From JBCDBH01 sp039184055 (GTDB lineage Bacteria > Acidobacteriota > Thermoanaerobaculia > Multivoradales > J023): 28,767 bases of DNA. The translations under genes were made by a program, and so were the position numbers. How positions within the stretch are numbered: position 1 is the stretch's first letter; the number at the start of each line of letters is the position of its first letter. Below are positions 17,660 through 25,522 of this stretch, in pieces. Where the stretch lies: assembly GCA_039184055.1 (NCBI GenBank), contig JBCDBH010000028.1, positions 1-28,767 on the forward strand, written 5' to 3'. Under the pieces are notes generated by a model. It did no database searches, was not told the origin of the DNA, and saw only the letters and a program-made list of their open reading frames with translations.

Positions 17660-18141
17660 ACGACTCACGTGTCATCCACTCCGACCTCCAATCGTCGACG
17701 CCGGACGACGAGGGTTTTCAAGGCATCGATTTTCTGGTCGGCGGGGTGTGGGTGGCACGTTTCTACGCCAACGACCGTCTGGCCGCGGTTCTCACCGAGA
17801 GCTTCGAGCGTCGCTTGAACGGCCATTACCTGGTGTCCAACCAAGTCCAATCGTCGATGACGCAGCCGGTGGCGGTCGCGACCATCGGCCATATCGGCGT
17901 CGATCCTTTGACCAACAAGCTGTCGATGAACAACTTCACCAGCGCCGGTGGCTACTCGACCGCCACCCAAACCGGCGGCACGCCCAACGAGTCGTGGGAA
18001 TTCACCGGTGAGAGCGTGAGCTCCGAAGGCACGGTGAAGTGGGTCAACACGATCACCAAGCTGAGCCAGGACTCGCTGCGGATCGAATCGGTGTGCCGAG
18101 GCGCGACGACGCGCTATCAGCTACAGCGCGAAACGTCGTAG
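17656..18141 (+). CDS. Lipocalin/DUF1579-like small protein
   Basis: The 162-residue product has no signal peptide. After a polar N-terminus it runs as successive beta strands: FLVGGVWVARFYA, SFERRLNGHYLVSNQ, ATIGHIGVDPLTNKLSMNNF, SWEFTGESV, GTVKWVNTITKLSQDSLRIES and ATTRYQLQRE. This order, with the FxxxLNGHYL and IGxDPxTNK pattern, is like DUF1579/lipocalin-type barrels that bind small ligands. It has one cysteine (ESVCRG). The start ATG lies inside ATGA with the TfuA stop, and AGGAG at 17644-17648 gives seven-base spacing. It closes the plus-strand run and ends three bases before the stop of the opposing kinase gene. Roles as a ligand-binding partner, carrier or modification target are all open. 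Confidence 0.7.
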   Translation: MNDSRVIHSDLQSSTPDDEGFQGIDFLVGGVWVARFYANDRLAAVLTESFERRLNGHYLVSNQVQSSMTQPVAVATIGHIGVDPLTNKLSMNNFTSAGGYSTATQTGGTPNESWEFTGESVSSEGTVKWVNTITKLSQDSLRIESVCRGATTRYQLQRETS

Positions 18142-18144
18142 CGC

Positions 18145-21100
18145 TCAGTCCGCCGGGACGGGAAGGACCACCCGAAAGCCATGGCCGGCGTCGCGACTGT
18201 CCGGGGCGATGACGAAGCGCACCGCGACGCTGGCGCTCGCCGCACCGAGCCAATAGGCGCCACCCCGGTAGATACGCTGGCCGCTCGGATGGGTCGCGGG
18301 TCCCCATGGATCGCTCACCGGCTTCTCGGTATAGACCCCGAACCAGCTCGCGGTCCATTCGGAAAGGTTGCCGAGGGTGTCGTAAAGACCCCAGGCGTTG
18401 GGCGCGAGACTCATCACCGGACGGGAAAACGGCTCCCCGGTGGTCTCGGAGCGCGCGTTGCGCAAGGTCCAGGCCACGGAATCGAGCGTGGCGATCTCGC
18501 CATCGGCGCCACAGGGCGCCTTCGCGCACCCTGAGCGCGCGGCATATTCCCACTCCGCCTCGGTGGGAAGACGACCCCCGAGCCACGCGGCATAGGCATA
18601 AGCCTGGTACCAGCTGAGATAGCCAGCCGGGATGTCGGCGGCGACCGCGGCGAGGTAATCGGGCACCAGCCGACGATACTCACCGTGCGTCACCTCGTGG
18701 CGCATGATGCGAAACGCCGAGACGGTGACGTGATGACGTGGCTGCTCGGTGCCGAAGCCGCGCGCATTGGGTGGCAGTCCCATCATGAAGCTACCGGCGG
18801 GCAGGTCGATCCAATCGTCATTGCCGGGCGCGGGCAACGCCGGTGGCGGATACGTGGCACGCACCGGCGCCAGCACCTGCTCGCGCAGCTCGGCGGCGCG
18901 CTCGCGACTCGTCTCGTGACGACCCGGCGCGAAGTCGAGCGCCCAGACCAGAATCGACAGCAGCCGAGGATCGTCGGGCCGCTCGGCCACCCAGGGCAGC
19001 ATCAGGTCGACCGTCCGGAGGACCGCCCGGTCACGCTCACGAGGCGGCAGACCGGCGAGGCCATGCTCGAGCAGATCGAGCGGCCGGTCACGAGTCTCGA
19101 GCAAGGTACGTAGCTCATCGTCGGACAACCCGCCGTCCTCCGCCAGGCGATCGAGCGCCGCGAAGGCGACATCCGGATCGGCCTGCGCCACCTGGTCACG
19201 CAGCGCGCGTTGCTCGGCGCGATGGTTCGCCCAGCTCGACGCCACGGCGCCGATCACCACCAGCACGACCGCCGCGAGCATGGCCAAACCGGCGCTCCGG
19301 AGACGGTCGTTGGCGCGGCGTTGGCGACTGGCGGCAAACCAGGCGCGTCGTTCGTCGTTCCACAAAAGCGCCGCGGCGTGCTCGTCGATCCGCCGAAATT
19401 GCCGACGTGGCACGCGGGTCGCCGCGACCCGCTCACCCGAGCGAAAGAGCGCGGTCCGCAGGGTAACGAAGCGACGCAGCGCCAGCAGCTCGGTATCGAT
19501 GGTCAGTTCGCCGTAGCGCCCTTCTTCGTCGACCAAACGCACCACCGCTTCGGCCATACGATCGTGCGCCAGCGCCCAACGCAAACCTTCGGCGGTATCG
19601 CGACGCACCACCAATCGACTCGATGGTGTCGCCAGCCGTTCGAGAATCGCTTCGCCATCTTCACCGATGATCGGCGCCAGATCCTCGGTGGCCAAGCCGC
19701 GCTCGCGACGTCCGCTGAAGGTCGCCAGGCTACGGAGAGCGAGCAAGGCGCGGGCGCGACGCGTCGCGCTCCCGGTGACGTCGGCGGGGAACGCCTGTTC
19801 GAGCGCCCGGCGCAGATGACCGTCGAGGGCACGATCGATCAACGGCGCGGGATCGGCCGGCACCTCGATCGGCTGGGCGGTCGGCGTGGTGTTCAGCAGA
19901 TGCGCCAGGACGACCTGGAGCTCGGGAGCTAATGGCGCGTCGGGTCGCTCCAGACGCGCATCGGCAAAGGCCGCCGCGAGCCGTTCAGCGTGGCCGGGCG
20001 CGAAGCTCGGTGCCCGGTCGATCTCGGCGAGCGGCTTTTCGATCGCATCGAGAAACACGCGCGCCACGTCGGCCCTCGGATCACGCGCCCCGGAGACGGG
20101 GGTCGCCAAGGGCGAGAGGGTGAAATTCTGGAACCGCTCGGGTTGGGAAAGATCGTGCGGTAAGGCGGCGAATCGAGCTTCGCGCTCCTCGTCGCGTAGG
20201 TCGCTCGACACATCGCTCAGCCACACCCGCAGACGCCCGTACTGCTCTTGTCGGTAGGCGATCAACCAGCGACAAGGGGGCGCCGCGACACCGGGGCGAC
20301 GCACCATTGTCGCGGCCATGATCAGCCCGAGCCGCCGGCGAGCTTCGATCGCATTGTCGCGCAGCACGTCTTCGAATTGGTCGATCACCAAAATAGGTGG
20401 CGTACCGGCGAGCTGCTCGACTTCGGTGAGACGCTCGACCAGGAGCCTGAAATCGTCGTCGGCGACCGGATCGACGCCGACCAGGAGATCCTCGACCAGG
20501 CGATTGGCGATGCCCGCCTCGCTCGGATGACGCACCACCGCGACCGGTACACCCGCCTCGCGCAGGGCCGGAACCAGGCCACCCAACAACAAGGAGCTCT
20601 TGCCGGTTCCGGACGGCGCCGACAAGCCGAGAATGGGTACCGGTGTGTCGAGCAGTCGTTCGAGACGCGCCAGCTCGCGATCCCGCCCCGCCATCAAACG
20701 TGGGTGGGTGTACGGCAGGAGAACCGGATACGGCTGCTCGGGAAGCTCGGGAGGCGGCCAGTGACGCACGGTGACCGGCGAGCTGGTCTCGAGCTCGAGG
20801 GTGCTGTCCGCCAGACCGTCGGTGGCGGTGAGACGCCAGAAATCACCACCGACCGGGGCGGCGAGCGGCGCGGTCGCCGACGAGCCGACCTCGAAGATCT
20901 CGATTTCTTCACCGATGCCAGCGAAGCGGTAGCGACCATGGGCGCGCCAGGCGATCGAACCGTCGTCGACGTCGACCGCGCTGCGTCGGACGACCTCGTA
21001 CGCGGCACGGGTGAGCAAGGTCTGACCCGAGACCGCCAAATCCAGCAGTCGGCTGACGGTGGGTTTCGCCGGTCCCTCGAGCTCGAGCGCAGATGCTCCC

Positions 21101-22305
21101 CGCTCGACCTCCGAGGCGGCGTTGTGGTGCAGGATCACTTCGCCGAGATGCACCGCCACCCGCCCCGACATCTCACGTCGCAACCAGCTGCGGTGGAGGT
21201 CGAGCGCGAAGAGCACGGCGTTGCCGGGGCGATCGAAGATCGCCAGATGACCGACATCCAACTCTTCGATCGCCCGTCCGTCGTGACGCTCGAGCAAAGG
21301 CGTAACGAGATCGAGCGCGGCCGGTGGCTCGTCTCCGTCCGCGGCGAGATCGAAAGCGCTGACCACCAGGGTGGTGACGAGCGCCTCGTCTCGAGTCCAG
21401 CTCGTCTCCTCGACCGCGGTCGTGTCGGTGGGCTCGAAGACCAGCGACCGGATGGTCCGCAAGCGGCGCTCGACCTCGGCCGCGCTCGTCGGCCGATCGC
21501 GTGGCTGTTTCGCCAGGAGCTCGTCGATGACGCCGGCGAGTGGCGCCGGAATGTCGGGCTCGAGCTGATCCACCGAGGGTGGATGATGCTCGACGATCCG
21601 ATAGAAGGTCTGAGGAAGGTTGCGCGCCGCGAACGGTGAGCGCGCCGTGAGCATCTCGTAGAGCAAGACGCCAAAGGAAAAAAGATCCGACCGTGGCCCG
21701 ATCTCTTGTTCGAGCGCCTGCTCGGGCGACATGGTGCGTGGCGTGCCGACGATCATGCCGCGTGGGCCATCGTCGGGGGCTTCGCCACTCGTGGTCGTTA
21801 CCTGACGCGCCAAGCCGAAGTCGAGCACCTTGACGTGACCCGACGGCGCGACCATGACGTTCTCGATCTTGAGATCGCAGTGAACGATGCCTTGGAGATG
21901 CGCGGCTTCGAGCGCCGAGGCGATCTGGCATCCGTAATCGAGCGCCTGGCCGATGTCGAGCGGCCCGTCGCGACCGAGCTCGGCGAGGGTCGGACCGTCG
22001 ACCAGCTCCATGACGATCCAATCACCGTCTTCGTCCTCGACGATGTCGTAGACCTGGACGATTCCAGGATGACCGAGACCGGCGAGGATCCGAGCCTCAC
22101 GCCGGAACCTCTCGCGCCGATGCGGCTGGGCACCACCGAGCAGGCGCTTGACCGCCACCCAACGGCCGAGCCGCTCGTCGTGGGCCTTGTAGACCTCGCC
22201 CATCCCACCCTTGCCGAGCAGGAGGCCGAGCCGATAAGGCCCCAACGTACGACCTTCGTCGGTCGCGTCGAAATCGTCGGTGGAAGGGTCGTGGAGGTTC
22301 GTCAC
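18145..22305 (-). CDS. Ser/Thr kinase - cyclase-like - nSTAND1-like NTPase - TM - FGE-fold receptor
   Basis: The protein has 1386 residues. A Hanks-type kinase covers about 21-290: GKGGMG loop, Lys53 (VAVKRL), His-Cys-Asp144-Leu-Lys146 catalytic loop, Asp162 (DFGLAR) and SPE. HCD in place of HRD marks it as a non-RD kinase. Residues 305-475 resemble a class III nucleotide cyclase (Asp319, Asp350 near the metal sites), but the usual Asn/Arg transition-state pair is not seen, so it may be regulatory. An nSTAND1 NTPase follows (Lys569 in GTGKSS; Asp642 in LVIDQFED). A membrane span lies at about 1003-1024 and an FGE fold at about 1163-1383 (PTEAEWEYA, WGLYDTLGNLSEWT), without the catalytic cysteine pair. 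The start is a GTG with no ribosome-binding site; no better start is available before the kinase. It is paralogous to the DUF4062 receptor. Confidence 0.9.
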   Translation of the reverse strand: MTNLHDPSTDDFDATDEGRTLGPYRLGLLLGKGGMGEVYKAHDERLGRWVAVKRLLGGAQPHRRERFRREARILAGLGHPGIVQVYDIVEDEDGDWIVMELVDGPTLAELGRDGPLDIGQALDYGCQIASALEAAHLQGIVHCDLKIENVMVAPSGHVKVLDFGLARQVTTTSGEAPDDGPRGMIVGTPRTMSPEQALEQEIGPRSDLFSFGVLLYEMLTARSPFAARNLPQTFYRIVEHHPPSVDQLEPDIPAPLAGVIDELLAKQPRDRPTSAAEVERRLRTIRSLVFEPTDTTAVEETSWTRDEALVTTLVVSAFDLAADGDEPPAALDLVTPLLERHDGRAIEELDVGHLAIFDRPGNAVLFALDLHRSWLRREMSGRVAVHLGEVILHHNAASEVERGASALELEGPAKPTVSRLLDLAVSGQTLLTRAAYEVVRRSAVDVDDGSIAWRAHGRYRFAGIGEEIEIFEVGSSATAPLAAPVGGDFWRLTATDGLADSTLELETSSPVTVRHWPPPELPEQPYPVLLPYTHPRLMAGRDRELARLERLLDTPVPILGLSAPSGTGKSSLLLGGLVPALREAGVPVAVVRHPSEAGIANRLVEDLLVGVDPVADDDFRLLVERLTEVEQLAGTPPILVIDQFEDVLRDNAIEARRRLGLIMAATMVRRPGVAAPPCRWLIAYRQEQYGRLRVWLSDVSSDLRDEEREARFAALPHDLSQPERFQNFTLSPLATPVSGARDPRADVARVFLDAIEKPLAEIDRAPSFAPGHAERLAAAFADARLERPDAPLAPELQVVLAHLLNTTPTAQPIEVPADPAPLIDRALDGHLRRALEQAFPADVTGSATRRARALLALRSLATFSGRRERGLATEDLAPIIGEDGEAILERLATPSSRLVVRRDTAEGLRWALAHDRMAEAVVRLVDEEGRYGELTIDTELLALRRFVTLRTALFRSGERVAATRVPRRQFRRIDEHAAALLWNDERRAWFAASRQRRANDRLRSAGLAMLAAVVLVVIGAVASSWANHRAEQRALRDQVAQADPDVAFAALDRLAEDGGLSDDELRTLLETRDRPLDLLEHGLAGLPPRERDRAVLRTVDLMLPWVAERPDDPRLLSILVWALDFAPGRHETSRERAAELREQVLAPVRATYPPPALPAPGNDDWIDLPAGSFMMGLPPNARGFGTEQPRHHVTVSAFRIMRHEVTHGEYRRLVPDYLAAVAADIPAGYLSWYQAYAYAAWLGGRLPTEAEWEYAARSGCAKAPCGADGEIATLDSVAWTLRNARSETTGEPFSRPVMSLAPNAWGLYDTLGNLSEWTASWFGVYTEKPVSDPWGPATHPSGQRIYRGGAYWLGAASASVAVRFVIAPDSRDAGHGFRVVLPVPAD

Positions 22306-22365
22306 GAGGTGGCGAGAGGATAGCGGAATCTCCCGCCAGGACCGAATCTCGAGCGGCTCACCCGA

Positions 22366-22926
22366 TCAGTCGCGCGCTGACTTCTCACCCTCGAAGAGCT
22401 TCAGGTATTCCCCGTAGCCCTCCGTTTCGAGATCTTCGACGGGGATGAAGCGTAGCGCAGCGGAGTTGATGCAATAGCGCAGACCGGTGGGTCGGGGACC
22501 GTCCTCGAAGACATGACCGAGATGCGAATCGGCACCCGCCGAACGAACTTCGGTGCGTGCATAGCCGAGCTTGTAGTCGGTCGCTTCGACGATGTTCGCA
22601 TCGACGAGCGGACGCGTGAAGCTGGGCCAGCCGGTTCCCGAACGGTATTTGTCGGTCGAGCTGAACAAGGGCTCACCCGACACGATATCGACATAGATAC
22701 CGGGTTTCTTGTTGTTCCAGAACTCGTTGCGAAAGGGCGGCTCGGTGCCGTCGAGCTGGGTGACACGGTATTGCATGTCGGTCAGTCGCTCACGCAAATC
22801 GGCGTCGCTCGGCTTGGTGATGACCCGCTCCTCGCTGGCGGTGGCTTCGGCGGTGGAACCGTCGGCCGCGCAGGCGAGGCCGGCGAGCAGGACCATGGGC
22901 AAAAGAACAAAAACAAATCTCGTCAT
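22366..22926 (-). CDS. msrB: Peptide methionine-R-sulfoxide reductase MsrB, exported lipoprotein form
   Basis: The 187-residue protein starts with a lipoprotein signal (LLAGLAC, Cys19) and a short Ala/Glu linker. A complete MsrB domain follows: GEPLFSSTDKYRSGTGWPSF, RTEVRSAGADSHLGHVF and LRYCINSAALRF with catalytic Cys152. The two CxxC zinc pairs of many MsrBs are missing. Apart from the lipobox cysteine, Cys152 is the only cysteine, so this is a one-Cys MsrB that must be recycled by an external reductant or thioredoxin-like protein. GAGGTGAG just upstream decides the ATG at 22926; the open frame continues further but overlaps the divergent RidA gene. It is the epimer partner of MsrA, encoded about 13 kb away. 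The gene starts 169 bases from RidA. Confidence 0.94.
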   Translation of the reverse strand: MTRFVFVLLPMVLLAGLACAADGSTAEATASEERVITKPSDADLRERLTDMQYRVTQLDGTEPPFRNEFWNNKKPGIYVDIVSGEPLFSSTDKYRSGTGWPSFTRPLVDANIVEATDYKLGYARTEVRSAGADSHLGHVFEDGPRPTGLRYCINSAALRFIPVEDLETEGYGEYLKLFEGEKSARD

Positions 22927-23095
22927 CAGCTCACCTCGGAATGGATGTCGGTTGGCAACGGTTCGCGCGAGCGTAGGCATGTGCTCGTCGGACCGCAATC
23001 GAGTATCCGTGGTAATCGGGCGGTCAGATTCATCCGCCATCGAACCGTGACGATCCCGTTTCGTATCAGACGTAGACCAACACAGGAGGTTCTCG

Positions 23096-23584
23096 ATGTT
23101 ACGGATACTAGCTTCGATCATGCTCTTTCTGCTTTCCACGATCGTCATCGGCGCCGAGCCGGACCAGAAGATCTTCGTCCCCGAAGGCTGGGACGGTGCC
23201 TATGAGTTCGGCTACGCGCCGGTCATCCGCACCGGCGACATGGTGATCCTGTCGGGAATTCCTGCGGGTGGGCCCGGAACCTACGAAGAGAAGATCGACC
23301 GCATGTATCAGCGGGCGAAGGATCTACTCGAGTCGGCCGGCGCCACGATCGACGATGTGGTCGAGCTGACCACCTTCCACACGACACCGACCGACTCGGA
23401 GGCCTTTCGGACCGAATTCGACCAGTACATGCCGATCCATCGCAAATACTTCGGTGAGCATCGACCGGCGTGGTCGGCGGTCGGAACGAGCGCTCTTCTC
23501 TCCCGGGAAGCCCCGGTCGAAATGCGAGTGATCGCGGTTGCTGGATCGGGAAAAAATCGCCAAGTGATTCGGGACAAGAAGTGA
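23096..23584 (+). CDS. Exported RidA/YjgF/UK114-family protein
   Basis: The 162-residue protein has a Sec signal peptide (residues 1-19, LASIMLFLLSTIVIGA, cut before EPDQK) and one RidA-type domain. GDMVILSGIPAG, the central helix KAKDLLESAGATIDDVVELTTFHT (here beginning RAKD) and the final strand VEMRVIAVAG, with the conserved substrate-binding Arg, are all present. RidA proteins form trimers and hydrolyse reactive enamine/imine intermediates of pyridoxal enzymes; most are cytoplasmic, so the signal peptide is unusual. A near-perfect AGGAGGT at 23084-23090, five bases ahead, fixes the start. It is divergent from msrB and followed by DUF2157. Whether deaminase activity is retained cannot be judged, since RidA subfamilies differ. 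Confidence 0.9.
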   Translation: MLRILASIMLFLLSTIVIGAEPDQKIFVPEGWDGAYEFGYAPVIRTGDMVILSGIPAGGPGTYEEKIDRMYQRAKDLLESAGATIDDVVELTTFHTTPTDSEAFRTEFDQYMPIHRKYFGEHRPAWSAVGTSALLSREAPVEMRVIAVAGSGKNRQVIRDKK

Positions 23585-23665
23585 CTCGAGGCTAAAAGTG
23601 ATCCTGGACAAGCGGATGATGCAGGACAGGAAGACGTGACGGGCTAGAATAGGCTCGACTCTTTC

Positions 23666-24931
23666 ATGATGAACCGATCCGCGCACATCAGCTGGCTACT
23701 CGACGAGCTCGACGAGCTCGTCACGGCTGGCGTGATGCCCGGTGAGACGGCGGACCGCATCCGGGAACACTACGGCACACCGGTCGACGGGACGTCGGTC
23801 TCACTGCGCTCGGTGTTCTTCGCCGTCCTCGGTTCGTTGTTGATCGGCGGTGGCATCATCTTGCTCATCGCTCACAACTGGTCGGAGTTTGGCCGCGGCA
23901 GTCGTACGGTCCTCGCCTTGGCCCCGTTGATTCTGGCGCAGATGCTCACGTTCTGGGTGCTACGCCAGCGCGCGACGCAAACGGCCTGGCGTGAGGGTGT
24001 CGGGATCGGTCTGACCCTGATGCTCGCGGCTTCGCTCGCCCTGATCGGTCAGACCTACCAGGTCCCAGGTGATCTCTATGGCTTCCTGGGCACGTGGATG
24101 CTCCTCACGCTGCCTCTGCTCTACGTGCTCGACTCGTTGGGCACGGCGATCTTCTACCTGGTCGGTATCGTGTGGTGGACTCTCGCGGCTCCCGATCATG
24201 CGAGCTCCGCGCTCTATTTCCTCTTCTTGGCCGCCGCGATCCCCTATCTACTGAAGCGACGACACGCCCTGCTCGATTGGCTGGTAGCGATCGGCGTCGT
24301 GATCGTGTGGATCCCGGTGACCAGCGAAGTCGCCGAGGACCATTGGGTGAGCAGCTTCGCGCTCCTCTTCTCGAGCATGGCGTTGATGCCCGGTGAGAAA
24401 CAGTGGTGGCGAGCCCCGATCCGTGGCGTGGGCATGGTCGGGCTGGTGGGCTGGGCTCTTCTCGTCACGGTGTCGGGGGTGTGGGACGACGCCATTTACG
24501 AGGCCGTTCCCTGGCTGGTTCGACTCACCGCGCTGCTGATCGTGATCGCCCAGGTCGTGATCACGATCATGCGTTGCCGCGCACGATCGGAACGATGCTG
24601 GGTCGACCTGGTGGTGATGGTCTTCTCACCCCTGGTGATGATCAGCTGGCTGTGGAGTCAGAGCGCCGGGCTCTTCCCCTGGCCTCTTCTCTTCACCCTC
24701 TATGTCGCCGCGCTCGGACTGACCATGATGATGGATGGGTTCCAGCGTACGGACACTACGCGGGCCTCGGGAGGCCTGGCGATTCTGACGCTCCTGGTGC
24801 TGACCCGCTTCATCGACTCGGATCTTTCCCTCATCGTCCGCGGGCTGGCGTTCGTCGTCGTCGGCCTCGGCTTCCTGGTGGCCAACCACCTGCTCAATCG
24901 CCGGCTCAACCGTCGAGGGGAGACGTCGTGA
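23666..24931 (+). CDS. DUF2157 membrane protein
   Basis: The 421-residue protein has a soluble N-terminal helical segment (LLDELDELVTAGVMPGETAD, with IREHYG) followed by about ten or more membrane spans. The first is FFAVLGSLLIGGGIILLIAHNW, the stretch that defines DUF2157. The function of the family is unknown. Two ATGs occur back to back at 23666 and 23669, with no good ribosome-binding site. TAGAAT at 23645-23650 could be a -10 element giving a very short leader. The gene's stop overlaps the next start (GTGA at 24928-24931), and DUF2157 with GDYXXLXY is a recurrent pair, so the two proteins probably act together in the inner membrane. Confidence 0.88.
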   Translation: MMNRSAHISWLLDELDELVTAGVMPGETADRIREHYGTPVDGTSVSLRSVFFAVLGSLLIGGGIILLIAHNWSEFGRGSRTVLALAPLILAQMLTFWVLRQRATQTAWREGVGIGLTLMLAASLALIGQTYQVPGDLYGFLGTWMLLTLPLLYVLDSLGTAIFYLVGIVWWTLAAPDHASSALYFLFLAAAIPYLLKRRHALLDWLVAIGVVIVWIPVTSEVAEDHWVSSFALLFSSMALMPGEKQWWRAPIRGVGMVGLVGWALLVTVSGVWDDAIYEAVPWLVRLTALLIVIAQVVITIMRCRARSERCWVDLVVMVFSPLVMISWLWSQSAGLFPWPLLFTLYVAALGLTMMMDGFQRTDTTRASGGLAILTLLVLTRFIDSDLSLIVRGLAFVVVGLGFLVANHLLNRRLNRRGETS

Positions 24932-25485
24932 CGGTCCGGATCGCGGTGTTCTTGACCGTCGCGATGCTCCAGCTCGCGGTGCTCGGCCAGATGATCTGGC
25001 GTCATGAAACGACGCTGCGTCAAGGCGAGACGTATCTCTTCCGGGTCGATCCAGTCGACCCGATCCACCTCTTTCGGGGTCGCTATCTCGACCTCGACGT
25101 CACCCCGACCACGGCACCGTTCGACCGCCCCTTTCACGAGCTGAGCGATACGTGGGTCTATGTCCCGCTGTCGACCGACGACGAAGGCTTCGCGACCCTC
25201 GGTACGGTGAGCGCGACCCGCCCCTCGGATGGTGACTACCTGCGTGCGCGTGCCCGCTGGCAGGTCGAAGACGAGATCCAGCTCGAGATGCCGTTTGATC
25301 GGTATTACCTGCGTGAGGATCTCGCCAAGCCCGCACCCGGGGTGCTGCGCGACGACCGTCACCGTATGTGGGTGGAGGTCAAGGTCAAGGACGGGCGGGC
25401 GGTACCGTCGGCTTTCCTGATCGATGGGCGCGCCGTGGAAGATGTGATTCGCGAGTCGATCAAGCAGCCCATGACCACGCCCTGA
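24928..25485 (+). CDS. GDYXXLXY domain membrane-anchored protein
   Basis: The 185-residue product has one N-terminal membrane anchor (about residues 4-22, IAVFLTVAMLQLAVLGQMIW) and a soluble beta-rich domain. FRVDPVDPIHLFRGRYLDL holds the Arg-Gly-Arg/Asp-Tyr-x-x-Leu-type motif (here GRYLDL) that names the family. A second conserved block (EMPFDRYYLRED) and a C-terminal strand (VEVKVKDGRAVPSAFLIDG) follow. It starts with GTG overlapping the DUF2157 stop, and GAGGGGAG lies about six bases upstream. The domain probably sits outside the inner membrane next to DUF2157. No enzymatic role is known. It converges on the sigma-54-type regulator with a 37-base gap. Confidence 0.88.
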   Translation: MTVRIAVFLTVAMLQLAVLGQMIWRHETTLRQGETYLFRVDPVDPIHLFRGRYLDLDVTPTTAPFDRPFHELSDTWVYVPLSTDDEGFATLGTVSATRPSDGDYLRARARWQVEDEIQLEMPFDRYYLREDLAKPAPGVLRDDRHRMWVEVKVKDGRAVPSAFLIDGRAVEDVIRESIKQPMTTP

Positions 25486-25522
25486 TCGATCGATTCGGCG
25501 CCTATCCGCTACGCCTATCGAC

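Noticed and set aside
20248..21639. Long plus-strand open frame (463 codons) opposite the kinase receptor
   Set aside because: Arg/Gly/Gln-rich with no recognisable motif; the opposite strand encodes clear kinase, cyclase-like and NTPase motifs through the same interval.
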